The position numbers were made by a program, and so were the translations under genes. This document shows positions 17,162 through 26,000 of a DNA stretch of 40,952 bases, in pieces. Below the pieces are notes generated by a model. That model was not told where the DNA came from. It did no database searches and was given only the letters and a program-made list of their open reading frames with translations. This DNA comes from Bdellovibrionales bacterium (lineage in GTDB: Bacteria > Bdellovibrionota > Bdellovibrionia > Bdellovibrionales > UBA1609), in contig SKLV01000001.1 in the NCBI GenBank assembly GCA_007121385.1, positions 1 to 40,952 on the forward strand, in the 5' to 3' direction. The first letter of the stretch is position 1. Every line of letters begins with the position of its first letter.

Positions 17162-19444
17162 TTAAACTCTTTCTAGGCGGGCATATTTGGCGACAAATTT
17201 TTTGGCCGTTCGATCGGCGAACATCACGCTGACCTTTTGCATCTCTCCGACTCCCTCCACCTGATAGATGGAGCCCACACCAAAAGTGGGGTGGCGTACC
17301 CTCATCCCTTTTTGAAAGCCGGCCTCTTGGCTCTGGTCCTCATAATCCGGCATGCCCTGGTTCCAATTCTCGTCTTCGGTAAAGGATCGAGAGGAAGAGG
17401 CTGAAGAGGTTTTGCCCCCGGAACTGAAGCGGTCCACGAAGCTGGGTCTTCTTAGAGAGCTGGAGTTGAGAACATACTCTTTGGGAATCTCCTCCAAAAA
17501 ACGCGAGGGAGGATGGTTTTGCTCCTGGCCCCAAACTCTTCTGGAGCGTGCATAGGTCATAAACAGCCGCTCTCGGGCCCGGGTCATCCCCACATAGCAA
17601 AGCCTTCTCTCTTCCTCCAGGGAGTCGGGGTCTGAGGGGTCATAACTGCGAGCCGAGGGGAAAAGGCCTTCCTCCATGCCCACCATAAACACCACGGGGA
17701 ACTCCAGGCCCTTAGAAATATGCAGAGTCATCAGGGTGACAAAGTTGTCTTCATCCTGCAGTCGGTCTACATCAGAGATCAGGGCAATCTCTTCGAGGAA
17801 AGCCTGCAAGCTGGCTTCCTCTCCTCGTTCTTGCTCAAACTGGCGAAGGGCGTTGTCCAGCTCCTCCAAGTTGTCGATGCGGGCCAACGACTCCGGAGTG
17901 TTCTCTTCTTTCAGTCGTAAGACATACTCGGTGCGGTCCAAGACCAGATGGTAAATCTCTGAGGCTTTTAGCCCCTCGCTCTCCGCCCTCAGCTGGTCCA
18001 TCACATTGCGGAAGCCCACCAGCTTTTTACAGGCGCCTGAGTGGACCAGGCGTCGCTCGGCCACGGCCAGAGCAGATTCATAAAAGGTGGTCTGGTTTTC
18101 CAAGCTGTACTGTTCAATCTTTTCGATGGTGGTTTTGCCAATGCCGCGGGCTGGAGTGTTGATGATGCGTTTCACAGACACTTCATCCGCCGGATTGAGA
18201 ATGACCTTCAGGTAGCCCAATACATCTTTGATCTCCATGCGCTCATAGAACTTCATTCCCCCAACAATCTTGTAGGGGAGAGAGTGGCTGCGCAGTAGAT
18301 CTTCCAAAACTCGGGATTGGGCGTTCGTACGATAAAATACAGCAAAATCTTTATGTTGATACTCACCTTCCTTCAAGAGGTCTTCGATGCTACGAACTAC
18401 AAAGCGGGCTTCTTCGTATTCATTCATCTCCTCGCGCAGGACAATCTTATCTCCCGTGGGATTGTCCGTGCGCAAGACCTTGTCCTTGCGCTGGCGGTTA
18501 TGGGAAATCAGCTGCGAAGAGGCCTCCACAATGGTTTTGGTGGAGCGATAGTTGGTTTCCAGCTTTATCACATGGCATTCGGGAAAATCTTTTTCAAAGC
18601 TCAGGATATTGCTGATGTCAGCCCCTCGCCAACTGTAGATGGACTGGTCTTCATCTCCCACCACGCAGAGGTTGCGATGCTCTTTGGCCAACATCTGCAC
18701 GAGCAAATATTGAATGTGGTTGGTGTCTTGGTACTCATCCACCATAATGTAGCGAAATTGCTGCTGATATTTACTGAGAATTTCTGGATAGGTCAAAAAC
18801 AGCTCATGGGTTTTATAGAGCAGATCTCCAAAGTCCAGAGAGTTGGCCTTGCGCATCTCTGTTTCATAGAGTGAGTAAACGCGCACCGCTTTTTCATCCA
18901 TGAGATGAATACCCCGTGATTGACCCAGCTGCTCTGGCGAGAGGCCCAGGCGTTTGGCTTCATTGATGCGAGCTTGAAAGGATTTAGCCGGATAGATCTT
19001 ATCGTTGATATTCAGCTGCACGAGAACCTTCTTGATCATGCTCAGCTGGTCAGAGTCATCGTAGATGGCAAAAAAGGGCTGATAGTCCAAGAGGTGGATG
19101 TCTTGACGCAAGATCCGAGCGCACAAGGAGTGAAAGGTGCTGATCCAAAGAGGAGTGTAGACAGGAACATTCAAGCGAGAGAGCAAACTTAAAATCCGCT
19201 GCTCCATTTCGCGGGCCGCCTTATTGGTGAAAGTGACCGCTAGGACCTCTTGTGGGCTGGCCAAGCCTCGGGCCACCAACTCCGCCAAGCGTTGGGTGAG
19301 GACTCGGGTTTTCCCCGAGCCCGCTCCAGCCAAAATGAGAACGGGCCCCTCGAGAAGCTCAATGGCTTTGCTTTGGGCTGAGTTCAAGGAGGGGAGAGGG
19401 GGGCTTTGAGGAGAAGATCCTGTAGTTTGTATAAAGTCAGACAT
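17162..19444 (-). CDS. UvrD/PcrA-type superfamily 1 DNA helicase
   Basis: This 760-aa 3'-5' helicase is used in repair and in clearing replication conflicts. All SF1 motifs are visible: I in AGAGSGKTRVLTQRL, Ia in TFTNKAAREMEQR, II as DEYQDTN, III as GDEDQSIYSWRGAD, IV as ETNYRST, V in LMTLHISKGLEFPVVF and VI as YVGMTRARERL. The C-terminus has a Tudor-like block (RVRHPTFGVGSIYQVEG), as in PcrA, that binds RNA polymerase in known members. Whether to call it uvrD or pcrA cannot be settled here. It has its own upstream region with a palindrome next to the start codon. Confidence 0.94.
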   Translation of the reverse strand: MSDFIQTTGSSPQSPPLPSLNSAQSKAIELLEGPVLILAGAGSGKTRVLTQRLAELVARGLASPQEVLAVTFTNKAAREMEQRILSLLSRLNVPVYTPLWISTFHSLCARILRQDIHLLDYQPFFAIYDDSDQLSMIKKVLVQLNINDKIYPAKSFQARINEAKRLGLSPEQLGQSRGIHLMDEKAVRVYSLYETEMRKANSLDFGDLLYKTHELFLTYPEILSKYQQQFRYIMVDEYQDTNHIQYLLVQMLAKEHRNLCVVGDEDQSIYSWRGADISNILSFEKDFPECHVIKLETNYRSTKTIVEASSQLISHNRQRKDKVLRTDNPTGDKIVLREEMNEYEEARFVVRSIEDLLKEGEYQHKDFAVFYRTNAQSRVLEDLLRSHSLPYKIVGGMKFYERMEIKDVLGYLKVILNPADEVSVKRIINTPARGIGKTTIEKIEQYSLENQTTFYESALAVAERRLVHSGACKKLVGFRNVMDQLRAESEGLKASEIYHLVLDRTEYVLRLKEENTPESLARIDNLEELDNALRQFEQERGEEASLQAFLEEIALISDVDRLQDEDNFVTLMTLHISKGLEFPVVFMVGMEEGLFPSARSYDPSDPDSLEEERRLCYVGMTRARERLFMTYARSRRVWGQEQNHPPSRFLEEIPKEYVLNSSSLRRPSFVDRFSSGGKTSSASSSRSFTEDENWNQGMPDYEDQSQEAGFQKGMRVRHPTFGVGSIYQVEGVGEMQKVSVMFADRTAKKFVAKYARLERV

Positions 19445-19445
19445 G

Positions 19446-19458
19446 AATGAGCCTCATT
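19446..19458. promoter_or_regulatory. Palindrome overlapping the uvrD/pcrA ribosome binding site
   Basis: AATGAGCCTCATT is a perfect palindrome around one central base and ends one base before the minus-strand start codon at 19444. On the minus strand it contains the GAGG that should serve as the Shine-Dalgarno. The single-base centre cannot form a tight RNA hairpin, so a protein-binding operator is more likely than an RNA switch. Confidence 0.35.
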
Positions 19459-19492
19459 AAAAAAGATTCACTACCTGGGTTTTAATGCCTCT

Positions 19493-19523
19493 GTTATAAC
19501 GGGTTTTCGCTTTGAGTCATCAA
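19493..19523 (-). promoter_or_regulatory. Possible promoter of the uvrD/pcrA gene
   Basis: On the minus strand TTGATG (19518-19523) is followed by TTATAA or TATAAC (within 19493-19499) at 18-19 bp spacing. This is a moderate sigma-70-like match about 50 bp before the start codon. The element includes the small palindrome GTTATAAC. Confidence 0.3.
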
Positions 19524-19569
19524 GGAATACTGTGTTTTTTGCTCTATGTTATGCATGGGGCTGGGGAGA

Positions 19570-20736
19570 ATGGTGTTGAGGATTTCCCTTCTCATTGTTT
19601 TATTTTCTGGGATTTGGCTTCTTTCGGGCTGTGGAGACTCCCGGGAGTCTCAGGCCCATCGCTTTCTTTTGCCCTGGTTGGTGGAGGAGGCTGAGGATCT
19701 TGATGGAGAGGGGGCCTATCGTCTGCAAGAGGTAGAGGTGAGAGGCCTACGCAGCCCCCACCGACTTAAGGGAGATAGAGTTGAAGTTTTTTCGCAAGTT
19801 CAGGGCCTTCACTCGGGCCGAATGTCTGGTCGGGTGGCGGAGCCCCGCTTGGCGCAAAACAAGGGTCTCTGGGTCCCCAAGGATGGACGCAGCTCTTTAG
19901 CTGTGGCTCTTTATGCTCATATGGATCAGCTGGTTCGCTTGGATGAAAGGCTGAGTTCAAGTCGGCATTTGCGTTCCCCCCGCCAGGCGGCTGTTGAGAT
20001 TCGCATTCAAGGGGGGAGGTCTAACCAGGCCATCTACCAGCCCCGAGCCGATGGAATTTATTTTAGCCCCTACAGTATGGATGGCTTGCCTCTGGCTGTG
20101 AATGGAGGAGTGATTGCTCACGAGCACTTTCATGCTCACTTCAATGAGTTGGTTCTAAAGCCTCTATTGCGACGCCATGAGAGCCAGTCTCTGCCTCAGC
20201 TGAATAAAACAGGCTCTCTGGCCTTGCAGGGCCCAGCGGATTATAACTGGGCTCTTCTGAGAGCTTGGAATGAGGGCTTGGCGGACTTTTGGGCCTTTGT
20301 CTATGGACAAGGGCGCCCCTTTCTTCAACAGAGCTTAGGGGAAACCAACACATGTCGAAGCTTTGCCCTTCCTCTCATTCCTGAATCTTTAAGATCACAG
20401 CCCCTGATCAGCTCCTGCAACCTCTATCTTTTGGGTTCCCAGTTTACAGGCCTGCTCAAAGCCTTAGCGGAGCGAAATGAAATTCAGTGGCCTTCTGCCA
20501 ATGGATGGGAGGAGTTGACTCACTATGAAGCCGTTGCAGCCTTGATTCTTGATCGTCTCCCCTTGGTGCATGAGAGGCTCCAGGCCAGCTTTGTCGAAGA
20601 GGTGTGGGATCCCGCCGAGTTGCTCTACATTCTCTTTGAAGGCCTTGAGTTCAGTCGAGAGTCTTGCTTCCTTATAAAAGGGGCTTTGAACTGGGAGTCC
20701 CTTCGTTTGAGGTCTCTGGGTGAATCCTGCTCATAA
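19570..20736 (+). CDS. Lipoprotein with a putative HExxH metalloprotease site
   Basis: The product has 388 aa from the ATG at 19570, which has GGGGAGA just upstream. Two earlier ATGs (19546 and 19555) lack such a site. The N-terminus MVLRISLLIVLFSGIWLLSGC is a short lipoprotein signal with lipobox LSGC, so Lgt and LspA encoded in this window would act on it. The sequence IAHEHFHAHFNEL gives an HExxH motif at His184-His188. NEGLADFWAFVYG follows with Glu235, as in gluzincin-type zinc proteases, where the Glu of an N-E-G/A-x-x-D motif is the third zinc ligand. The 47-residue spacing is longer than in thermolysin. The rest matches no family I know. It is coupled to the next gene by overlap. Confidence 0.75.
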   Translation: MVLRISLLIVLFSGIWLLSGCGDSRESQAHRFLLPWLVEEAEDLDGEGAYRLQEVEVRGLRSPHRLKGDRVEVFSQVQGLHSGRMSGRVAEPRLAQNKGLWVPKDGRSSLAVALYAHMDQLVRLDERLSSSRHLRSPRQAAVEIRIQGGRSNQAIYQPRADGIYFSPYSMDGLPLAVNGGVIAHEHFHAHFNELVLKPLLRRHESQSLPQLNKTGSLALQGPADYNWALLRAWNEGLADFWAFVYGQGRPFLQQSLGETNTCRSFALPLIPESLRSQPLISSCNLYLLGSQFTGLLKALAERNEIQWPSANGWEELTHYEAVAALILDRLPLVHERLQASFVEEVWDPAELLYILFEGLEFSRESCFLIKGALNWESLRLRSLGESCS

Positions 20737-21385
20737 AAATTATTTTTTTCAAGCTTGTGTCTTCTTAAGCCTTGTCTTTCAGGGAGGGCCTGCTTTTGGA
20801 TTGGAAGAAGAGGCTTCTCAGCAGGGAGTAGAAACTGAACTTAGTCTCACTGAGGACTCCTTAGAGTCTGTGCTGACTGATCGACCCATCGTGGCCAAGA
20901 GACCTAGAAAGTGGGGTCTGGGGCTTGGTGGGGGTTGGCGCATGGAAAGAGCTCAGCTGGTTGAGGGTGAATCGGCAGGAGCTGCCGACTCTCTTCTTCA
21001 GATTCAAGTGCATTATCAGTTAAAACAGTGGCGCCTCTTTTTAGAGCAAAGCTATTACTCCCGAAGGACTTCCAGCGGCTCTCTCACTGTGGAGCAAAAA
21101 ACCCAATTGAGCCAAATGGGCTATCGCTACAGGCTCCTCTCTCAGGGGCGATGGAGTCCTTATTTGGGCTTGGCCTTGGGTTTTGGCCGAGACAGGGTAA
21201 AGACAGGTCTTGATGGAGAGTTTATGGAGGTCCAGGGACAGCTTTTTGGGCTCGGCACTGGAGAATTGGGCTTAGAAGGGTTTTTGGGTGAAAGGCTCAT
21301 GCTCGAAGGGGGAGGACGATTAACCTACCCCCAAAAGCAAGATGTCAGTGGACAGATTCATCTAAAGCTGTCCTATCTGTTTTAA
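20720..21385 (+). CDS. Small outer-membrane beta-barrel protein
   Basis: This is a 221-aa protein with a signal peptide (hydrophobic core ACVFLSLVFQGGPAFG). A Glu/Ser-rich stretch of about 40 residues follows, then alternating strands with Gly-rich turns (GLGLGGGWRM, YLGLALGFGRDR), ending in LSYLF. This fits an 8-strand-type barrel closing with a C-terminal phenylalanine. The GTG start lies inside the end of the lipoprotein gene, with GAGG upstream, so the two are translationally coupled and may act together at the outer membrane. No specific family was recognised. It ends right against the convergent SPOR gene. Confidence 0.75.
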   Translation: MNPAHKNYFFQACVFLSLVFQGGPAFGLEEEASQQGVETELSLTEDSLESVLTDRPIVAKRPRKWGLGLGGGWRMERAQLVEGESAGAADSLLQIQVHYQLKQWRLFLEQSYYSRRTSSGSLTVEQKTQLSQMGYRYRLLSQGRWSPYLGLALGFGRDRVKTGLDGEFMEVQGQLFGLGTGELGLEGFLGERLMLEGGGRLTYPQKQDVSGQIHLKLSYLF

Positions 21386-22201
21386 TTACTGAGTGATCTG
21401 TTGTACGATGGCGGCTGAAATATTGGCTTCTTTCATCAGCTCAATGCGAAAATTGTTGGCAGAGCGGTGGTTGTTGAACAGGCCCACACTGACTCTGTAC
21501 CAGGTTCTCCCACTGACCTCAGCGGGAACATAAAAAGAACTCCAGCCCGCGCCCTGCAGTTCGGCCGCATGCTTTTTAGCCTCTTCCTCAGAAGGGTAGG
21601 AAGCCACTTGTACAGTGTATTTGCCGATAGCACTTGAAGCCACGCCGGGAAGAACACTGTCAGGCTGGCGCTGGGCCTGAGTTGTGACAGGGGGAGGCTC
21701 AGGACTCTGGCCGGCAGCCACCCTTTGAGCCGCCGGGGAGGGCTGAGCAGGGGGAGTTGAGGCCGCAGGCTGAGGGGCTTCTTTTTGAGGAGGGGGAGTG
21801 GCTTGATTTCTCTGAGCGGTTGGCTCACCAATTTTTCTGTAGCCATCGGCTTCAGCGGCGGCAGTTTGAGTCGGGGGAACTGAGGCAGTCTCTCGCTGCC
21901 CCTGGGTCGGAGCAGAGGCGGAGGGCTGAGCTCCCGCCCGCTCACGTCTTTCGGTCTCTACAAATTCAGCGGTCAACTGGGCCAGCTCTTCCTCGCTGAG
22001 TCCACCCCTAGTTCCTGCCTCATGAGGACTGGAGTGACCAGGAGAGCCATACTCCTTCATGAGAGCCTGTTTTTGATGCTCACTTTCACTGATTTGTTTG
22101 CCAACGAAAGTTCCCACCGAAAAAGCAAGAAGAGCAATAAATACGCTCAAGACCATTTTTACAATTGTGTCCGCAGCGCCGCCACCAGATTTCTTTGCCA
22201 T
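21386..22201 (-). CDS. SPOR-domain membrane protein
   Basis: The 271-aa product has a short cytoplasmic N-terminus, one membrane helix (about residues 13-35) and a long Pro/Ala/Gln-rich periplasmic linker (about 60-190). A C-terminal SPOR domain spans about residues 195-268 (KYTVQVASYPSEEEAKKHAA ... WYRVSVGLF). SPOR domains bind denuded glycan strands at division sites and are found in FtsN, DamX and similar proteins. This layout is FtsN-like, but orthology cannot be claimed. A strong AGGAGGGAC site precedes the ATG. The gene is divergent from the inositol-phosphatase gene and has a good promoter match in the shared region. Confidence 0.88.
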   Translation of the reverse strand: MAKKSGGGAADTIVKMVLSVFIALLAFSVGTFVGKQISESEHQKQALMKEYGSPGHSSPHEAGTRGGLSEEELAQLTAEFVETERRERAGAQPSASAPTQGQRETASVPPTQTAAAEADGYRKIGEPTAQRNQATPPPQKEAPQPAASTPPAQPSPAAQRVAAGQSPEPPPVTTQAQRQPDSVLPGVASSAIGKYTVQVASYPSEEEAKKHAAELQGAGWSSFYVPAEVSGRTWYRVSVGLFNNHRSANNFRIELMKEANISAAIVQQITQ

Positions 22202-22229
22202 TTTAAAGTCCCTCCTGGAATTTCATTAA

Positions 22230-22258
22230 ATGTTACCCTCTCCCCATAACCGGGTCAA
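22230..22258 (-). promoter_or_regulatory. Sigma-70-type promoter of the SPOR gene
   Basis: On the minus strand TTGACC (22253-22258) is followed after exactly 17 bp by TAACAT (22230-22235). These match the consensus at five and four of six positions. They lie about 30 bp upstream of the SPOR start codon. Confidence 0.45.
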
Positions 22259-22307
22259 TCCGTCAAAGTCTTGACAATGGCTCTGGGTCGGGGTTTCACA
22301 GAGGTCT

Positions 22308-23153
22308 ATGGACTCATTTTTTACATCCTCCCTAGATCTCAGTCAGGCCCTTGAAGAGGCTCGCAGAGCCGCAGCCAAAGGGCGCCAAGTTTTACTGGAC
22401 TATTTTGGCCGTCTTAAAAGAGTTCAGGAAAAGCATTTGGCGGGCCTGGTGTCTGAGGCAGATGTGGAGAGCGAAAGACTTATCAAAGAGCATTTGACCA
22501 AGGCTTTTCCTGATTGGGGATTTTTGGGTGAAGAGGAGAGTTTTGAAACCCTTGCCTCGCTCAAGGTCGAGGCCCAAAAAAATGGCGAAGTGCCCAGGTG
22601 GATTGTAGATCCTCTGGATGGGACGACCAATTACATTCATCGACTGCCCATTTACTGTATTAGCATTGGGTTGGAGTGGAGAGGGCAAATTTTAGCTGGC
22701 CTCATTGACGTTCCTCCAATGAATTTGACTTATTCGGCGACAATAGGAGGGGGATCTTTTGTGAATGATCAGCCCATTCGAGTGAGTACGCGCAAACAAC
22801 TTAAGGACAGCCTTTTGGCCACAGGCTTTTTTGCTGGGGATAAAAAAGCCTTGGTGGAGCAGCTGGGGATTTTTTCGAGTTTGGTAGGGCGAAGTCGAGG
22901 AGTTCGACGGGCTGGAGCTGCGGCTTATGACTTGTGTTTGGTGGCCGAGGGAGTTTTTGATGGGTTTTGGGAAAAAAATCTCAAGCCATGGGATGTGGCC
23001 GCAGGAGTTCTTCTTGTTTTAGAGGCCGGGGGTCATCTCTCCAACTACCAAGGAGAAGCCTTTGATCTTTATGGAGACAGCCTTGTGGCCAGTAACGCCC
23101 ATATTCACTCCACTCTTGTGGAGTCGATCCGCAAGTCGAGTCTTAAAACTTAG
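22308..23153 (+). CDS. Inositol monophosphatase family protein (SuhB-like)
   Basis: The 281-aa member of the Mg-dependent, Li-sensitive phosphatase superfamily keeps the metal ligands: Glu in LGEEE, Asp-Pro-Leu-Asp in WIVDPLDGTTNYIH and Asp in KPWDVAAG. The usual substrates are inositol-1-phosphate or related sugar phosphates. SuhB members also act in rRNA antitermination in E. coli, which cannot be inferred here. GAGG sits 5 nt before the ATG. A TTGACA at 22271 could be its -35, but the -10 is weak. The gene lies just upstream of the flagellar cluster on the same strand with a 184-bp gap and is probably separate from it. Confidence 0.9.
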   Translation: MDSFFTSSLDLSQALEEARRAAAKGRQVLLDYFGRLKRVQEKHLAGLVSEADVESERLIKEHLTKAFPDWGFLGEEESFETLASLKVEAQKNGEVPRWIVDPLDGTTNYIHRLPIYCISIGLEWRGQILAGLIDVPPMNLTYSATIGGGSFVNDQPIRVSTRKQLKDSLLATGFFAGDKKALVEQLGIFSSLVGRSRGVRRAGAAAYDLCLVAEGVFDGFWEKNLKPWDVAAGVLLVLEAGGHLSNYQGEAFDLYGDSLVASNAHIHSTLVESIRKSSLKT

Positions 23154-23279
23154 GCCCTGTCAAATCCTCTTCTCTTTGCCGGCTCAGTTGTCAAAAAGGG
23201 TGTGCCTGCTCCTCTAGTCTGGCTGACCTCACTGGCCACTCATCAGCTTCTGACCCCCTGTACTTTGACTATCGTCCAG

Positions 23280-23296
23280 TTGGCATCGGAGTTGCT
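23280..23296 (+). promoter_or_regulatory. Sigma-54 promoter upstream of fliL
   Basis: The 17-mer TTGGCATCGGAGTTGCT matches the sigma-54 consensus YTGGCACGRNNNTTGCW at 12 of the 14 specified positions. It keeps the invariant GG-N10-GC spacing. Transcription would begin near 23307, giving a leader of about 30 nt with AAGGAGG at 23326-23332 before the fliL ATG. It is probably the promoter of the whole flagellar cluster. Confidence 0.62.
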
Positions 23297-23337
23297 TTAC
23301 CTTCAGGTAGAGAGATCTCTGACCCAAGGAGGATTTA

Positions 23338-23877
23338 ATGGCGGAGGGCAATGCAGCTTCTCAAAACGCAGGAGGAGAAGCACCAAAAGCGGGCGGCAGT
23401 GGACAGAAACCCACACTCTTTATCGTCTTGGCTGTCATTAATATGGTCGTGGTGCTTTTGGTGGGGGTCATGCTGTTTTTAGGCCATCGATCCGGCCAGG
23501 AAAAAGTAGATGTCGAAGAGATCATTCGCGGTGAGCAGCAAAATTTGCAGCTGGATCGCATGCGTTCTGCTGGAGTGGGGACCTTGGTCCCCTTAGAAAC
23601 ATTTTTAGTTAATCTCGCGGGAAGTCGAGGGCGAAATTTGGCAAAGGTCAATATGGAGCTAGAGGTGAGTAACGCTGAGGTCCAGTTAGAGGTGGAACGC
23701 CTCAAACCTAAAATTCGAGATATGATTATTATCATTTTGTCGGGGAAGACCTTTGCTCAAGTCTCTACCCGCGAAGGCAAAGACAACTTAAGGGAAGAAA
23801 TTCGAGATCAGGTGAACCTATTTTTGACTAAGGGTCAGATTGAGAACGTCTATTTTACAGAATTCATATTTAACTAA
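23338..23877 (+). CDS. fliL: Flagellar basal-body-associated protein FliL
   Basis: This is a single-pass inner-membrane protein of 179 aa that surrounds the stator and supports torque or swarming in known species. A Gly/Ala-rich cytoplasmic N-terminus is followed by a membrane helix at about residues 26-49. The periplasmic stomatin-like domain starts with LVPLETFLVNLAG and ends with QIENVYFTEFIFN, the usual FliL C-terminal strand. The ribosome site AAGGAGG is the strongest in the cluster. It is the first gene after the sigma-54 promoter match and lies 29 bp before fliM. Confidence 0.93.
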   Translation: MAEGNAASQNAGGEAPKAGGSGQKPTLFIVLAVINMVVVLLVGVMLFLGHRSGQEKVDVEEIIRGEQQNLQLDRMRSAGVGTLVPLETFLVNLAGSRGRNLAKVNMELEVSNAEVQLEVERLKPKIRDMIIIILSGKTFAQVSTREGKDNLREEIRDQVNLFLTKGQIENVYFTEFIFN

Positions 23878-23906
23878 ACTTGCGCTATTGAGAGGGCATT
23901 AGGGTT

Positions 23907-24905
23907 ATGAGTCAGGTCTTATCACAGAGTGAAGTAGATGCGCTGCTCGCCGCGGTCTCTGAGGGAGAGTTGGCCGCCTCAGAAGAAGGGGGAGGTCAAG
24001 CTGGTTCGGGACCTCAGGACGATCGAGTCGTTGTCTCCTATGACTTGACAAGTCAAGATCGTATCATCCGCGGTCGTCTCCCTCAGCTGGATGTGATTTA
24101 TGAGAGATTTATGCGCTCTTTTCGAGTCTCTCTGTCCTCTGCTTTGAGAAAAATTGCCTCTCTGAATCACGCCAGTACGGACTTCTTGAAGTTTGGGGAG
24201 TTCATTAATACTTTACCAATGCCCACTTGTATGAGTGTGCTGCGTTTTAACGCTCTCAGGGGATCGGCGCTTTTTGTTATTGAGAGTAAGCTGGCCTACG
24301 CTCTGGTTGATAACTTCTTTGGTGGTGCTGATCGGCCCTATACCAAAATTGAAGGCAAAGATTTTACTCCCATAGAGCTCTCTATTGTTCGCAAGGTTGT
24401 TCAGTTAGCGATTGACGACTTGGAAGAGGCCTGGGCTTCCGTAGAGAAAATTGACTGCTCCTTTGTGCGCACTGAAGTGAACCCTCAGTTTGTAGGAATT
24501 GTGCCTCCAACCGATATTGTGATTGCATCGACATTTGACGTAGAGCTCGAAAACGCCAATGGCACCATCACTCTTGTTATTCCCTACTCTACTATTGAGC
24601 CGATAAAGCAAAAACTGTCTACGGGTTTTCAGGTGGAATCTGATCAGACAGACAAGTCCCTTTGGACCTCCATCATTCGGGCCCAGCTTTTAGAGACTGA
24701 GGTCGACATTAAGGTTCATCTTGGCGAAACGACTATTGCCCTTAAAGATCTTATGGAAATGAAGGCTGGAGATGTCATTCCCTTAGATCAAGATGCAACA
24801 GGAGAGTTTGATGTCCAAATTGAGGGAGTGAAAAAATTTAAAGCCTACCACGGAATTCACCATGGAACGGTAGCCGTTCAAGTTAACAAAAGGATTTTAA
24901 AATAA
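23907..24905 (+). CDS. fliM: Flagellar motor switch protein FliM
   Basis: This 332-aa C-ring protein binds CheY-P and sets the direction of rotation. The N-terminal peptide LSQSEVDALLAA is the conserved CheY-binding element. The middle CheC-like domain follows, with LPQLDVIYERFMRSFRVSLS and LAYALVDNFFGG. The C-terminal SpoA (FliN-like) domain has VKVHLGETTIALKDLMEMKA. The length and order of domains are normal. A weak AGGG site precedes the ATG. FliN follows at 28 bp. Confidence 0.96.
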   Translation: MSQVLSQSEVDALLAAVSEGELAASEEGGGQAGSGPQDDRVVVSYDLTSQDRIIRGRLPQLDVIYERFMRSFRVSLSSALRKIASLNHASTDFLKFGEFINTLPMPTCMSVLRFNALRGSALFVIESKLAYALVDNFFGGADRPYTKIEGKDFTPIELSIVRKVVQLAIDDLEEAWASVEKIDCSFVRTEVNPQFVGIVPPTDIVIASTFDVELENANGTITLVIPYSTIEPIKQKLSTGFQVESDQTDKSLWTSIIRAQLLETEVDIKVHLGETTIALKDLMEMKAGDVIPLDQDATGEFDVQIEGVKKFKAYHGIHHGTVAVQVNKRILK

Positions 24906-24933
24906 TTAGACTATCTTCACTGAGGAGTGGAAC

Positions 24934-25335
24934 ATGTCCGAAGACAGCGCAAATTTAGCAAAGGACCTAGAGGCCTTGCAAAATACCGAACAGGATGGGT
25001 CGGAGCCAAATCATGGGGAATCTCCCCAAATTGCGGACGGTGGGACGCCTCTAGGGCCAGAAACCGAGACCTCAGACCGCAACCTCAGTTTAATTTTAGA
25101 TATTCCTCTAAAGGTTACAGTGGAGTTGGGGCGCACAAAAATGCTGGTCAACGATCTTCTGAACTTGGGTCAGGGAAGCGTCATAGAGCTCAATAAGTTG
25201 GCAGGGGAGCCGATGGAGATCTTGGTCAATGAAAAGCTAGTTGCCCGAGGTGAAGCTGTGGTGGTCAATGAAAAATTCGGAGTTCGTCTGACGGACATTA
25301 TTTCTCCGAGCGAGAGAGTGGAGCAGCTGAAATGA
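24934..25335 (+). CDS. fliN: Flagellar motor switch protein FliN
   Basis: This C-ring protein has 133 aa. An acidic, disordered N-terminus of about 50 residues leads into the SpoA domain ([20 protein letters not shown], then [20 protein letters not shown] and [17 protein letters not shown]). AGGAG lies about 8 nt upstream of the ATG. Its stop overlaps the fliO start as ATGA. It pairs with FliM in the switch complex and helps dock the export apparatus. Confidence 0.96.
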   Translation: MSEDSANLAKDLEALQNTEQDGSEPNHGESPQIADGGTPLGPETETSDRNLSLILDIPLKVTVELGRTKMLVNDLLNLGQGSVIELNKLAGEPMEILVNEKLVARGEAVVVNEKFGVRLTDIISPSERVEQLK

Positions 25336-26000
25336 GGACTGTGGGGTTCATTGTTTTAGTCCTTATGGGATTTTCTAGCCACAAAATTGTTCTTGGGGAG
25401 AGTTCAGTTCAAGAAGGCCAGGGCAGTCAAAGTCTGGTTTTTCCTCCGCCCCTCGATCTAGAGAGGGAGCTAGAGAGCCTGACTCACCCCAGAGATGTCG
25501 AATTTGAGGCCGCTCTTCGGCTTACTGAGGAAGATCTTCCCGTTTTAACTGATGAACCAAATAGGGCTCTGGTTGAGTCTTCAACCTACACTCGGCTCGT
25601 GATCAGTTTAGGTATTGTCTTTGCTGTCACAGGTGTGATCGTTCTCGGGGGGCGTCGCTGGATGAGCCGGGCTCAACAGGGGGATGCAGTCACTAAAATA
25701 AGGCTTTTGACTCAACTTCCCCTAGGGCCTAAAAGAAGTGTGGCAGTGATTACTGTGGCTGGGGAGTCCCTATTGATTGGGGTGACTGATCACAATATTA
25801 GTCTTTTAAGAGATCTCTCGTTGTTGGATGAAGAAATTCCTGAAAGCGTGCCTAGAGAATTCGGGCAGACTTTAGAAAACTCCCTGGAATCTGACAGACA
25901 GGAGCCCAGACCCTCAATGGGGGAGGCCGAAGAAGAGTTTAAAGTAAGTTCCGTTAGGGAAATGGTGGCGGATCGACTAAAAAAAATGAGGCCTCTCTAA
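25332..26000 (+). CDS. fliO: Flagellar export apparatus protein FliO
   Basis: The 222-aa protein has an N-terminal signal-like hydrophobic stretch ([18 protein letters not shown]) and an acidic periplasmic part of about 60 residues. A single membrane helix (about residues 88-107) is followed by a cytoplasmic FliO core ([19 protein letters not shown] ... [15 protein letters not shown]). FliO is poorly conserved, and its position between fliN and fliP confirms the call. It assists FliP assembly. The gene overlaps fliN by four bases and fliP by one. Confidence 0.88.
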   Translation: MRTVGFIVLVLMGFSSHKIVLGESSVQEGQGSQSLVFPPPLDLERELESLTHPRDVEFEAALRLTEEDLPVLTDEPNRALVESSTYTRLVISLGIVFAVTGVIVLGGRRWMSRAQQGDAVTKIRLLTQLPLGPKRSVAVITVAGESLLIGVTDHNISLLRDLSLLDEEIPESVPREFGQTLENSLESDRQEPRPSMGEAEEEFKVSSVREMVADRLKKMRPL

